Assembly (NCBI GenBank): GCA_035325905.1
Contig: DAOKYY010000008.1
Coordinates: 14,754-78,753, forward strand
From: DYGX01 sp035325905
GTDB taxonomy: Bacteria > Chloroflexota > Anaerolineae > Aggregatilineales > Aggregatilineaceae
DNA: 64,000 nucleotides
Direction: 5' to 3'
Shown here: piece by piece, positions 16,324-24,487 of the stretch
Layout: each line of letters opens with the position of its first letter
How positions within the stretch are numbered: position 1 is the first letter of the stretch
Notes under the pieces: model-generated
The model's input: only the letters and a program-made list of their open reading frames with translations
Database searches by the model: none
Told to the model about the DNA's origin: nothing
Position numbers and translations under genes: made by a program

Positions 16324-17643
16324 ATGAAGAACATCACCGTCGTCGGGGTTGGCTATGTCGGTCTCGTGACCGCCGTCTGTTTTGCCGACCTGGGAAACCG
16401 TGTCGTCGCGCTCGACATCAACGAGGAGCGCATCGCGAATCTCAAGAAGGGCATCATGCCGATCTACGAGCCGGGCCTGGCCGAAGTGTTGGCGCGTAAC
16501 GTCAAGTCGAAGCGCCTGTTCTTCACCACCTCGTACGACGAGGCCCTGCAAGAATCGGAATTTGTTTTCATCGCCGTCGGCACGCCCGAAGGGGTAGATG
16601 GCGAAGCCGATCTCCAGTACGTGCGGATGGCCGCCGAATCGATCGCGAAGAATATGGACCACCCGCTGATCATTATCAACAAATCGACCGTGCCTGTTGG
16701 GACCGGCGATTGGGTGGCCGACATCGTCCGCGAGACGCAGCCGGAGCCGATCGATTTCGCCGTGGTGAGCTGCCCGGAGTTCCTGCGCGAAGGCTCCGCG
16801 CTGGCCGACTTTATGAATCCCGACCGCACGGTGCTGGGGTCCGAAGACCTGGACGCGGCTAACCGGGTCGCGCAGCTTCACCTGCCGCTGCGCGCGCCAA
16901 TTGTGGTGACGGACCTGCGCACCGCCGAGATGATCAAATATGCCTCGAACGCTTTTCTGGCGACGCGTATCAGCTTCATCAACGAGATCGCCAATATCTG
17001 CGAGGCGCTCGGCGCGGATGTGAAGGAAGTGGCGCGCGGGATGGGCTACGACAAGCGCATCGGTCATCACTTCCTCGAAGCGGGCGTCGGCTACGGCGGC
17101 TCGTGCTTCCCGAAGGACGTGAAGGCGCTGGCGTACATGGCGCAGATTCACGGCAAGCACCCGCAATTGCTCCACGCCGTGATGGAAATCAACGCCTTCC
17201 AGCGCAAGCTCGTCATCCTCAAGGTTCACGAGCTGCTCGACGGCGTGAAGGACAAAACGGTCGCGCTGCTCGGCCTGGCGTTCAAGCAGGATACCGACGA
17301 TATGCGCGAGGCGCCCTCGCTGACGATCGCCGAGTACCTGCACGAGCGTGGCGCGACCGTGCGCGGGTATGACCCGGTGGCGATGGATGTCGCCAAGCGC
17401 GTTTTGCCCTACGTCGAGATGTGCGGCGACTCGTATGAGTTGGCGCAGGGCGCCGACGCGCTGATTGTGCTCACGCCGTGGAACGAGTTCAAGCAGCTCG
17501 ACATGGAGAAGATCAAGTCGGCCATGCGTCAGCCGGTGCTGATCGATGGCCGCAACCTCTACGACCCGGCCCGGATGGAGCAGATCGGCTTCCAGTATCG
17601 CGGCATCGGGCGCGGCTACGACGGGGCCGGCCGCAAGCCCTGA
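16324..17643 (+). CDS. ugd: UDP-glucose 6-dehydrogenase
   Basis: Oxidises UDP-glucose to UDP-glucuronate with two NAD+, supplying acidic sugars for capsule or cell-wall polymers. It has 439 residues, the usual length. The N-terminal Rossmann motif is GVGYVGLVTA (residues 7-16). The catalytic cysteine is Cys261 in GYGGSCFPKD, and the C-terminal UDP-binding domain contains LLGLAFKQDTDDMREAPS. The ATG at 16324 starts directly on the Rossmann strand; an earlier in-frame ATG at 16270 would add an unrelated stretch. It follows a flippase-like and an oxidoreductase gene, consistent with envelope polysaccharide work. Confidence 0.95.
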   Translation: MKNITVVGVGYVGLVTAVCFADLGNRVVALDINEERIANLKKGIMPIYEPGLAEVLARNVKSKRLFFTTSYDEALQESEFVFIAVGTPEGVDGEADLQYVRMAAESIAKNMDHPLIIINKSTVPVGTGDWVADIVRETQPEPIDFAVVSCPEFLREGSALADFMNPDRTVLGSEDLDAANRVAQLHLPLRAPIVVTDLRTAEMIKYASNAFLATRISFINEIANICEALGADVKEVARGMGYDKRIGHHFLEAGVGYGGSCFPKDVKALAYMAQIHGKHPQLLHAVMEINAFQRKLVILKVHELLDGVKDKTVALLGLAFKQDTDDMREAPSLTIAEYLHERGATVRGYDPVAMDVAKRVLPYVEMCGDSYELAQGADALIVLTPWNEFKQLDMEKIKSAMRQPVLIDGRNLYDPARMEQIGFQYRGIGRGYDGAGRKP

Positions 17644-17680
17644 CCATCCGAGCTAGCCCGATCCTCATCCACGATCTTTC

Positions 17681-17711
17681 AGCAGGGGTGCCGCCGCGCG
17701 GCATCCCTGCT
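17681..17711 (+). terminator. Stem-loop after ugd, possible terminator without T-run
   Basis: AGCAGGGGTGCCG (17681-17693) pairs with CGGCATCCCTGCT (17699-17711) over 13 bases with one G-U pair and a five-base loop. No T-run follows. Confidence 0.45.
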
Positions 17712-17761
17712 AAACTTACCACGACACCTGACCGCGCCTGTTGGCCGCGAAAGGAAGGCGG

Positions 17762-19066
17762 ATGCCCGCCCCGGATCGCCCCGTCACGCGCCGCGTGCTC
17801 GACAACGGACTGACCGTCCTGCTCAAGGAGGTGCACACCGCGCCCGTGATCAGTTGGTGGGTGCTGTACCGCGTTGGGAGCCGTAATGAACGCACCGGCC
17901 AGACCGGCATCTCGCACTGGGTCGAGCACATGCTGTTCAAGGGCACGCCGCGCTTTCCCGCCGGGGTGCTCGACGAGACGATCGAGCGCGAAGGTGGCGT
18001 GTGGAACGCACAGACCTCCTTCGACTACACCGCGTATTACGAAACCCTCCCGGTGGCGCGCGCCCGTCTTGCGCTGGAGATCGAGGCCGACCGGATGCAG
18101 AACGCGCTGTTTGACCCGGCGGAGGTCGAGTCCGAGCGGACGGTGATAATCTCGGAGCGGCAGGGGTCGGAGAATTCGCCGGCGTTCTGGCTGCACGAAG
18201 AAACACGCGCGGCGGCGTTCCGCGTGCACGCGTATCACCATCCCGTGATCGGCGATATGGCCGACCTGCGGACGATTACGCGGGACGATCTCTACACGCA
18301 TTACCGCACCTATTATGTGCCAAACAACGCGATCGCCGTCGCGGTCGGGGATTTTGAGACGGCGGCGCTGATGGAGCAGATTGAGGCGCTGTACGGGGCG
18401 ATTCCGCGCGGGCCGGAGCCGCCGCCGGTGACGCGCTTCGAGCCGCCGCAGCAGGGTGAGCGCACCGTGCGCGTCGAGCGCGAGGGAAACGCGAGCTACC
18501 TGCACCTGGCCTATCGCGCGCCGCAGGCGACCGATCCCGACTGGCTCCGCCTCGCGCTGATTGACAGCGTTCTTGCCGGAGCCAGCGCGCCGGGGGGCAA
18601 TAGCCTCGGCAACCGCACGTCACGGCTGTATCGCGCCCTGGTTGAGACGGAGCTGGCTTCGGGAGTGGGCGGCGCGCTGCATCCATCGATTGACCCGCAC
18701 CTGTTTAGCCTCGTGGTTACGGTGCGCGATGGCCGCCGCCCCGGCGAAGTGCAGGCCGCGCTTGACGCCGAGATCGACCGGGTGGCGGCGGGCGATCTCT
18801 CGCTCGCCGAGCTGGACAAAGCGAAGAAACAGGCCGCCGCGCTGTTCGCCTACGGCACGGAAGGCGTGACCGGGCAGGCGTTCTGGCTCGCCTTTTCCGA
18901 GAACTTCTCAAGCTACACGTGGTACGAAGACTATTTGGCGCGCCTGCGGGCCGTAACCCTTGACGAGGTGCAGGACGCCGCCCGGCGCTTGCTGCGGCGC
19001 TCGCAGCGTACGGTGGGCTGGTTCGTCCCGGTGAAGCCCAACGGCCAGCAGGAGAGCGGCTTATGA
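17762..19066 (+). CDS. M16 zinc peptidase, catalytic subunit
   Basis: Zinc metallopeptidase of the pitrilysin/processing-peptidase family, 434 residues. The inverted zinc motif HxxEH is His52-Glu55-His56 (SHWVEHMLFKGT), and the distal ligand is Glu132 in SERQGS, so the active site is complete. A second, inactive M16 fold follows in the C-terminal half. The start is ATG 17762 with AAGGA about six bases upstream. It overlaps the next gene by four bases; that gene lacks the zinc motif, so the two probably form the heterodimer typical of bacterial M16B pairs. Likely role: degradation or processing of peptides in the cytoplasm. Confidence 0.93.
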   Translation: MPAPDRPVTRRVLDNGLTVLLKEVHTAPVISWWVLYRVGSRNERTGQTGISHWVEHMLFKGTPRFPAGVLDETIEREGGVWNAQTSFDYTAYYETLPVARARLALEIEADRMQNALFDPAEVESERTVIISERQGSENSPAFWLHEETRAAAFRVHAYHHPVIGDMADLRTITRDDLYTHYRTYYVPNNAIAVAVGDFETAALMEQIEALYGAIPRGPEPPPVTRFEPPQQGERTVRVEREGNASYLHLAYRAPQATDPDWLRLALIDSVLAGASAPGGNSLGNRTSRLYRALVETELASGVGGALHPSIDPHLFSLVVTVRDGRRPGEVQAALDAEIDRVAAGDLSLAELDKAKKQAAALFAYGTEGVTGQAFWLAFSENFSSYTWYEDYLARLRAVTLDEVQDAARRLLRRSQRTVGWFVPVKPNGQQESGL

Positions 19067-20361
19067 CGCCTGGCGCGCTGCCCGGCCCGGACGACATTGC
19101 GCGGCGCGAGCTGCCGAACGGCGCGGTGATCCTCGCGCGCGAAAACCCGCACGCGCCGTCCGTCGTGATCGCGGGGTCGGTCCACGCCGGGAGCGTGTTC
19201 GACCCGCCCGAACGCCTGGGGTTGGCGGCGTTCGTCTCGGCAAGCTTGCTGCGCGGCACGACGACGCGTGATTTCGCGGCGATCCACGAGCTATTGGAGG
19301 GGAACGGCGCGAGTCTCAGCATTAGCGGCGGGCTGCACACCGCGGGCTTCAGTGGCAAGAGCCTCGCCGAAGACCTCGCGCTGCTGCTCGATCTGGCGAG
19401 CGACAGCCTGCGCCGCCCGGCCTTTGACCTGGCTCAGGTCGAGCGACTGCGCGGCGAGATGATTACCGGGCAGAAAATCCGCGAGCAGGATACGCGCTAC
19501 CTCGCGGGGCGGACGTTTCGGGCGCTAGCCTACCCGCCGGACCATCCGTATAGCCGCCCGTCCAGCGGGACGCTGGATACGCTGGCGGCAATCGACCGGG
19601 ATGATTTGCGCGACTTTTACCGGCAGCACTACGACCCGCGCGGGCTGATCGTGGTGATCGTCGGGGCGGTCGAGCCGGACGCTGCCCTTGACGCAGCGGA
19701 ACGCGCGTTCGGCGATTGGGCAAACGGGACGGCGTCACGCTCGATTGCCGTGCCGGATGCGCCGCCGCTGGTCGAGGCCGCCAGCGAGACGGTGCGGGTG
19801 CCTGGCACGAGCCAGGCTGACCTGGTGCTGGGCGTTCCTGGCCCGGCGCGCTCGGCGGAAGACTGGCACGCGGCCAACCTGGCGAACAATGTGCTCGGCG
19901 TGTTTGGCATGTACGGCCGGATCGGGGCCGAGGTGCGCGAGAAACGCGGGCTGGCGTACTACAGTTACAGCCACCTGGACGGCGGCCTGGGTCCCGGCGC
20001 ATGGCGCGTCGTGGCGGGGGTGGACCCGGCGAACGTCGAGCAGGCGGTTGGCGCTATTCGGGCGGAAATCCGCCGGCTGCTCGATCACGGTGTGACCGGC
20101 GACGAGCTGGCCGACAGCAAAGCGAATTTCATCGGGCGGCTCCCGCTTCAACTGGAGCGCAACGAAGGTGTCGCCGGGGCGATCCTGTCGATGGAACGCT
20201 ACGCGCTGGGCCTCGATTACCTGGAGCGTTACGCCCGGACAATCGAGGCCGTTTCGGCGGAAGCGGTGGTCGCGGCGGCGCGCCGCTACCTGGACGCCGA
20301 CCGCACCGCGCTGGCAATCGCCGGGCCACCCCTGGCGCTGGGCGAGGGGGGGCGCGCGTGA
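19063..20361 (+). CDS. M16 peptidase-like protein, non-catalytic subunit
   Basis: M16 family protein of 432 residues without the HxxEH motif. At the matching position it reads LGLAAFVSASLLRGT, where the active partner has SHWVEHMLFKGT. The fold signatures remain: the glycine-rich strand region around residue 30 and VREKRGLAYYSYSHLDGG near 290, a conserved substrate-site segment of the family with the Arg/Tyr elements that M16B partners supply in trans. It is coupled by an ATGA overlap to the catalytic gene upstream and ends overlapping acpS. Role: structural and substrate-binding half of the protease. Confidence 0.92.
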   Translation: MTPGALPGPDDIARRELPNGAVILARENPHAPSVVIAGSVHAGSVFDPPERLGLAAFVSASLLRGTTTRDFAAIHELLEGNGASLSISGGLHTAGFSGKSLAEDLALLLDLASDSLRRPAFDLAQVERLRGEMITGQKIREQDTRYLAGRTFRALAYPPDHPYSRPSSGTLDTLAAIDRDDLRDFYRQHYDPRGLIVVIVGAVEPDAALDAAERAFGDWANGTASRSIAVPDAPPLVEAASETVRVPGTSQADLVLGVPGPARSAEDWHAANLANNVLGVFGMYGRIGAEVREKRGLAYYSYSHLDGGLGPGAWRVVAGVDPANVEQAVGAIRAEIRRLLDHGVTGDELADSKANFIGRLPLQLERNEGVAGAILSMERYALGLDYLERYARTIEAVSAEAVVAAARRYLDADRTALAIAGPPLALGEGGRA

Positions 20362-20753
20362 TGCTGCGGATTGGCGTAGACCTGATCGAAGTCGAGCGTG
20401 TCGAGCGAGCGATGGCGCGGCACGGCGAGCGGTTCTTCCGGCGCTTCTTCACCGCGCGCGAGCGGGCTGAGTGTAACGGCGTCGCGTCCAAGCTGGCGGC
20501 GCGCTTCGCGGCGAAAGAAGCTGCGGCGAAGGCGCTGGGCTGCGGGATCGGCGTGGTGCGCTGGATTGACATCGAGATCGAGTCCGAAGCGAATGGCCGC
20601 CCGCGTCTGATTCTGCACGGCGCAGCCCAGGAGCGCGCCGCTGCGCTCGGTCTGGCCTTGTGGGAGGTGAGTCTGAGTCATACACATGAGCACGCGATCG
20701 CGTTTGTCACGGGGCTGGCTGCGCCGGTTGCGCCAGAGCGCCCGGCGGAGTAG
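20361..20753 (+). CDS. acpS: Holo-[acyl-carrier-protein] synthase
   Basis: Transfers 4'-phosphopantetheine from CoA to acyl carrier protein, switching on fatty-acid synthesis. It has 130 residues, the normal size. The magnesium ligands are Asp7 (GVDLIEVERV) and Glu53 (FAAKEAAAKALG), and the C-terminal SLSHTHEHAIAFV is typical. The ATG at 20361 shares its A with the TGA of the M16 gene; a GTG one codon earlier is possible. It is the last gene before the cobalamin-regulated unit. Confidence 0.95.
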   Translation: MLRIGVDLIEVERVERAMARHGERFFRRFFTARERAECNGVASKLAARFAAKEAAAKALGCGIGVVRWIDIEIESEANGRPRLILHGAAQERAAALGLALWEVSLSHTHEHAIAFVTGLAAPVAPERPAE

Positions 20754-20782
20754 TTGGCGGTCCGGCCCTGGCGCGGTATAGT
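20754..20782 (+). promoter_or_regulatory. Promoter of the cobalamin-riboswitch transcript
   Basis: TTGGCG (20754-20759), a 17-base spacer and TATAGT (20777-20782), directly after the acpS stop and about 22 bases ahead of the aptamer. Confidence 0.65.
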
Positions 20783-20804
20783 CACGTTTACAACCAAATA
20801 GCAG

Positions 20805-20927
20805 GTTTCAGGTGATCGGCCGCCCGGAAGCGGCGATCACACCGGGGGAAGCCGGTCAAAGTCCGGCGCTGTCCCGCAACTGTAGTGCGTGTACTCTACG
20901 CGCAGAGCCAGATCACCCGCCTGAAGC
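20805..20927 (+). promoter_or_regulatory. Cobalamin (B12) riboswitch aptamer
   Basis: The outer P1 stem pairs GTTTCAGG (20805-20812) with CCTGAAGC (20920-20927). Inside are the conserved blocks of the class: ACCGGGGGAA, AAGTCCGGCGCTGTCCCGCAACTGT (20859-20883) and GAGCCAGATCACC (20905-20917). These match the cobalamin riboswitch core and B12 box. The aptamer is followed by a CGAGA/TCTCG element and an intrinsic terminator (20985-21009), so B12 binding most likely causes premature termination of the next gene. The sequence match is strong; the on/off direction is inferred from the class. Confidence 0.95.
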
Positions 20928-20984
20928 TGAGCGAGACTCATCTCTCGTGGACTGGAGGTGGCGCGATTGCCTGTATGAAGCTGT

Positions 20985-21013
20985 GCGCCTTCCCTCGGAA
21001 GGCGTTTTGTTTT
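20985..21013 (+). terminator. Terminator of the cobalamin riboswitch expression platform
   Basis: CGCCTTCC (20986-20993) pairs with GGAAGGCG (20997-21004) around a three-base loop, followed by TTTTGTTTT. It lies between the aptamer and the ribosome site AAGGAG at 21031. Confidence 0.85.
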
Positions 21014-21045
21014 GGATTTGCGCCGATAAGAAGGAGCAGCGAACG

Positions 21046-21990
21046 ATGAAACGGATTCTCTCCGCTCTGCTGGTTGGTATTCTTGCGCTGGCATTTGATG
21101 GCAGCGCGTTCGCGCAGGAAACCGGTGATCCGGTGGATGCGGCGCTCGGCTTTTTGCGGACGGCTCAGAATGACGATGGCGGCTTCTCGAACGGGTTTGC
21201 GCCGGAGAGCGATCTGGGCGCGACCGCCGACGCCGTGGTCGCGATCGCGGCGGCGGGGCAGGACCCCGGCGACTTTGTGGCGGGCGAGGAAGCCACTCCG
21301 CTCTCGGCGCTAGAAACGCAGCTTGAGGCGGGCGTCGCCGAAGGCGCGGGCCAGCTCGCCAAGATCGTCACCGCGCTGGCGGCGGCGGGCGTCGAGGCGA
21401 GCGAATTTGGGGGGCGCGACCTTCCGGCAGAGCTGCTGGCGCTCCAGGCCGAGGATGGCGTTTTCGGGATGGGCGCCTTCGATCACTGTCTGAGCCTGAT
21501 CGCGCTGCAAAACGCGGGCGTTGAGCGGCCGGAGGGCGCTGTCGAGGCGCTGGTCGCCGCCCAGAACGAGGACGGCGGCTGGGGCTTCATGGCCGGGCAG
21601 GCGTCCGATACGAACACGACCGGGTTGTGCCTTCAGGCGCTGGCGCGCGAAGACACCGACGAGTCCGTGAGCGCGGCGCTGGACTATCTGGCCCGAATTC
21701 AGAACAAGGACGGTGGCTGGCCGTATCAGACCCCCAGCGACTTCGGCACGCTGAGCGATGCCAGCTCCACCGCAATCGTGATCCAGGCGCTGGCCGCGCT
21801 GCGCGAGGACCTCGCGGACTGGAATGACCCGCAGGACTTCCTGCTCAGCCTGCAAGAAGAAAGCGGCGCTTTCCGCTATCAGGACGAGGTGCCGGGCGAC
21901 AATATCCTGGCGACCATCGCCGCCATCCCGGCGTTGGCGGGCGTGCCGCTCAACGACTGGGCGCCGGAGCCAGAGGCCGGGCAGCGCTGA
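21046..21990 (+). CDS. Secreted alpha/alpha-barrel (prenyltransferase/squalene-cyclase-fold) protein under B12 control
   Basis: Protein of 314 residues with a signal peptide (about 1-23, cleavage after AFA). The mature part is made of helical repeats with the QNxDGG(W/F) hallmark of the terpenoid-cyclase/prenyltransferase alpha6-alpha6 barrel: RTAQNDDGGFSNG, LQAEDGVFGMG, AAQNEDGGWGF, IQNKDGGWPYQ and LQEESGAFRY. No DxDD cyclase motif is seen, so enzymatic cyclisation is unlikely. The N-terminal domain of mammalian intrinsic factor and transcobalamin has the same barrel fold. With the cobalamin riboswitch directly upstream, a role in extracytoplasmic binding of B12 or a related corrinoid is a reasonable inference. 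No transporter gene is adjacent. AAGGAG at 21031-21036 sets the start. Confidence 0.85.
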   Translation: MKRILSALLVGILALAFDGSAFAQETGDPVDAALGFLRTAQNDDGGFSNGFAPESDLGATADAVVAIAAAGQDPGDFVAGEEATPLSALETQLEAGVAEGAGQLAKIVTALAAAGVEASEFGGRDLPAELLALQAEDGVFGMGAFDHCLSLIALQNAGVERPEGAVEALVAAQNEDGGWGFMAGQASDTNTTGLCLQALAREDTDESVSAALDYLARIQNKDGGWPYQTPSDFGTLSDASSTAIVIQALAALREDLADWNDPQDFLLSLQEESGAFRYQDEVPGDNILATIAAIPALAGVPLNDWAPEPEAGQR

Positions 21991-22007
21991 CTGTCGCTGA
22001 TTTCTTC

Positions 22008-22038
22008 GAACGAGGCGTGCCGCGCCTCGTTCTCTTTA
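22008..22038 (+). terminator. Intrinsic terminator after the barrel protein gene
   Basis: GAACGAGGCG (22008-22017) pairs perfectly with CGCCTCGTTC (22023-22032) around TGCCG, followed by TCTTTATT. Confidence 0.85.
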
Positions 22039-22074
22039 TTGCTGATCGCCGCTCGAAGATAGGCTGCCTCGCAC

Positions 22075-22103
22075 TTGTGGACGGGGTAGGGCGCGGCTAC
22101 AAT
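22075..22103 (+). promoter_or_regulatory. Promoter of the threonine dehydrogenase gene
   Basis: TTGTGG (22075-22080), a 17-base spacer and TACAAT (22098-22103), 51 bases ahead of the start codon. Confidence 0.6.
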
Positions 22104-22154
22104 GGGACAAAAGTTACTGTCGTTCTTTCCACATCCAAGAAGGGTTTTTGCAGC

Positions 22155-23207
22155 ATGACTCATTCTATTCCCGACAGGATGAAAGCCGTAATCAAGCCTG
22201 GCCCCGGCCCCGGTCTCGAAATGGTCGAGCTACCGGTGCCCGAGATCAAGCCGGGCGAGGTGCTGGTGCGGGTGCGCGCCGCGTCGATTTGCGGCACGGA
22301 CCTGCACATTTACCGCTGGGACGAGTGGGCGCAGGGGCGCATCAAGCCGCCGCTGATTGTCGGTCATGAGGTGACGGGCGAAGTCGCGGCGCGGGCGCCG
22401 GACGTGACCAGCGTCGCCGTGGGCGACCCGGTGTCGCTGGAAAGTCACGTCGTGTGCAACGAGTGCTTTTACTGCCGGACCGGGCGCGAGCACATCTGTG
22501 AGCGCACGCAGATCATCGGCGTGGACCGTGACGGCGGCTTTGCCGAGTACATCGCTATCCCGGCGCAGAACGCCTGGCGCAATGCGCCCGATCTCCCGCT
22601 GCGAATCGCCGTCCTCGAAGAGAATTTTGGCAACGCAGTGCACACCGCCATGGCGCAGGACGTGTCGGCGAAATATGTGCTGGTGACGGGCTGTGGACCG
22701 GTTGGTATTATGGCGATCGCGGTGGCGAAGGCGGCGGGCGCGCGCAAGGTCTTTGCGACGGATGTCAGCGATTATCGCCTGGCGATGGCGGCCAGCGCGG
22801 GTGCGGACCTGACGCTCAACGTCGGGGAAGTGGACGTCGTGGCGGCGCTGCTGGACGCGACCTGCCACGAAGGCGTGGATGTGCTGCTCGAAATGTCCGG
22901 CGCGCCTAGCGCGATCGATCAGGGATTCGCCGTGCTCAAGGCAGGCGGCGAGGCCGCCCTGCTGGGTCTGACACCCGGCCCCTTCACGTTCGACCTGAAC
23001 CAGCACGTCGTGTTCAAGGGCGCGGTCGTGCGCGGCATTGTCGGGCGCCGGCTGTGGGACACCTGGTACCAGACGCGCGGCCTGCTGGAATCCGGCGCGG
23101 TCGATCTCAGTGAGTTGGTGACGCACGAGTTCGCGCTGGAGGATTTCGACGAGGCGTATCGCGTTTTCATGAGCGGCGAGAGCGGCAAGATCATGTTCCA
23201 CCTTTAG
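22155..23207 (+). CDS. tdh: L-threonine 3-dehydrogenase-like zinc alcohol dehydrogenase
   Basis: Medium-chain, zinc-dependent dehydrogenase of 350 residues. The catalytic zinc residues lie in SICGTDLHIYRWDEWAQ and GHE (IVGHEVTGEV); the segment with HIYRWDEWAQ is characteristic of threonine dehydrogenase. The structural zinc site is CNECFYCRTGREHIC. The NAD motif is VTGCGPVGIMAIAVAKAAGA. It oxidises L-threonine to 2-amino-3-ketobutyrate; the partner ligase gene kbl is not in the window, so another polyol substrate remains possible. AAGAAGGG lies ten bases before ATG 22155; ATG 22179 is an alternative. Confidence 0.85.
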   Translation: MTHSIPDRMKAVIKPGPGPGLEMVELPVPEIKPGEVLVRVRAASICGTDLHIYRWDEWAQGRIKPPLIVGHEVTGEVAARAPDVTSVAVGDPVSLESHVVCNECFYCRTGREHICERTQIIGVDRDGGFAEYIAIPAQNAWRNAPDLPLRIAVLEENFGNAVHTAMAQDVSAKYVLVTGCGPVGIMAIAVAKAAGARKVFATDVSDYRLAMAASAGADLTLNVGEVDVVAALLDATCHEGVDVLLEMSGAPSAIDQGFAVLKAGGEAALLGLTPGPFTFDLNQHVVFKGAVVRGIVGRRLWDTWYQTRGLLESGAVDLSELVTHEFALEDFDEAYRVFMSGESGKIMFHL

Positions 23208-23223
23208 CTGGCGGACGCGCTCG

Positions 23224-23574
23224 CTACCATGCGCCCGCCGCATCACGATCGTCTAAATGATTAAGATCATCGAGCAGCGCCTCGATCTCGCCCGGATCGA
23301 GGCGCTCAAGATCGTCCTGGGTTGGCTCCAGCGCGATCGGCGGCGCTTCCAGGTCATACGCTGGCGTGACGACCTCATACCCCTGCTCCCAGGCCCACAG
23401 GCAGAGCAGCTCGATGTCTTCCATGAGCAGCGGGCCGCTGCCTGCACGCGGACCGCGCGCCAGGACGATCTTCTGCGCCTCGGTGCCATCGCCCCAGTAG
23501 AGCGTCAGGTAGCCGTCGTCGCCGATAGCGATGTACGCAGGCTCGGTCACGACGCGCTCATCCGAACAGGTCAC
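23224..23574 (-). CDS. Small acidic protein, unknown function
   Basis: Protein of about 116 residues with no family I recognise. The N-terminal half reads like beta strands (YIAIGDDGYLTLYWGDGTEA), the middle is helical (LLMEDIELLCLWAWEQGYEV) and the C-terminal third is strongly acidic (LERLDPGEIEALLDDLNHLD). It overlaps the 3' end of the metallopeptidase gene by about 17 bases if GTG 23574 is used; GTG 23550 is an alternative. The longer open frame upstream looks like out-of-frame metallopeptidase sequence and was not counted. The coupling suggests a partner or regulator of the metallopeptidase. Confidence 0.6.
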   Translation of the reverse strand: MTCSDERVVTEPAYIAIGDDGYLTLYWGDGTEAQKIVLARGPRAGSGPLLMEDIELLCLWAWEQGYEVVTPAYDLEAPPIALEPTQDDLERLDPGEIEALLDDLNHLDDRDAAGAW

Positions 23575-24328
23575 GCCGGACACGCTCTTCGACCGCGTCG
23601 TCGAGTCTCCGGTACCAGGGGTGAGCGGCGCCCAGGGCAAGGAAGTAGTCGCGCACGAAGATGAACCGGGTGGGGGATGTCTCCCACAGATAGGTGGCGG
23701 GCATGGTCTGGTCAAGCGGCCAGAGCCAGGCGCGCTCGTCGCGCACGGAATGCACGAAGTACCGCACCATCTCTGCCAGGTCCTCACCGGGATTGGTGCT
23801 GACATCACGCGAATCCACCGGCAGAGTTTCCCATGGGCCGGGGCGAGGCAGGCGACCCTGCTGGCGCGGATGCCGCCACTCCCCGTCGATCAGGCGCCAG
23901 TCCAGGCCCGGCCGCGTGCAGAACTGCTTTTCGTACGGCCAGTCGCGGTATTCATTCGAGGCGTGCGTGGCTTCGTGCAGGAAGACGCGGTACAGCACGG
24001 ACGTGTCCGCGCCGGGATCGCCGATCCGCAGCCAGCCGTGACCGAAGCCGCCTTCCCCATGCGACCGATCCAGCCAGACGCGCAGCGGGTGAGCCAAAAA
24101 CGGCCCGTAGAAGCGCGGGCCGAGCAGGTCGAGCGTGTCGTCGAGCAGAGCCAGCTCGTCGTCGCGCCAGGGACGGGCGTCCGGCTGCACGTCGGCTTCC
24201 ACTGCGTGAACCCCGTAATGGCGCTCGAGGCGCGCAGCCAGCGCCGCCCGCTCCCCCGCGCCAGCTGGCTCCGGGCCACGCACGAGCCGGATCAGCCATT
24301 TCCACAGCGAGCCATCGTGATCGCTCAT
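23558..24328 (-). CDS. Putative zinc metallopeptidase (HExxH)
   Basis: Protein of 256 residues. A gluzincin-like motif FLHEATH places His118-Glu119-His122. A probable third ligand lies downstream in NPGEDLAEMVRYFV (Glu182 or Glu186), similar to the P-x-E-D-x-A-E pattern of putative zinc-binding peptidases. The centre carries a run of Trp/Arg-rich loops. No signal peptide is visible, so a cytoplasmic role is expected. ATG 24328 (MSDHDG) was chosen over an in-frame GTG six codons upstream. It is divergent from the UspA-DUF389 gene. Catalysis is plausible from motifs; the substrate is unknown. Confidence 0.75.
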   Translation of the reverse strand: MSDHDGSLWKWLIRLVRGPEPAGAGERAALAARLERHYGVHAVEADVQPDARPWRDDELALLDDTLDLLGPRFYGPFLAHPLRVWLDRSHGEGGFGHGWLRIGDPGADTSVLYRVFLHEATHASNEYRDWPYEKQFCTRPGLDWRLIDGEWRHPRQQGRLPRPGPWETLPVDSRDVSTNPGEDLAEMVRYFVHSVRDERAWLWPLDQTMPATYLWETSPTRFIFVRDYFLALGAAHPWYRRLDDAVEERVRRDLFG

Positions 24329-24429
24329 CGCCGGACCTGCCTCCACTGTATCCCGGCCCCATAATAAGCCGATCGTGCCGGGAGCGCCATCCCACCCCAG
24401 GCCCAGCCACGCCGCCTGCCCGCCCGGAA

Positions 24430-24457
24430 TTGCGCCGATCTGCCAAAATCATACAAT
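24430..24457 (+). promoter_or_regulatory. Promoter of the UspA-DUF389 gene
   Basis: TTGCGC (24430-24435), a 16-base spacer and TACAAT (24452-24457), about 30 bases ahead of ATG 24488. Confidence 0.55.
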
Positions 24458-24487
24458 CCACAAGTGAATCTCAGGAGAACGCTGACT

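Noticed and set aside
20001..20360. Longer open frame upstream of acpS
   Set aside because: It lies out of frame inside the M16 gene and is Gly/Arg-rich; acpS starts at the normal position at 20361.
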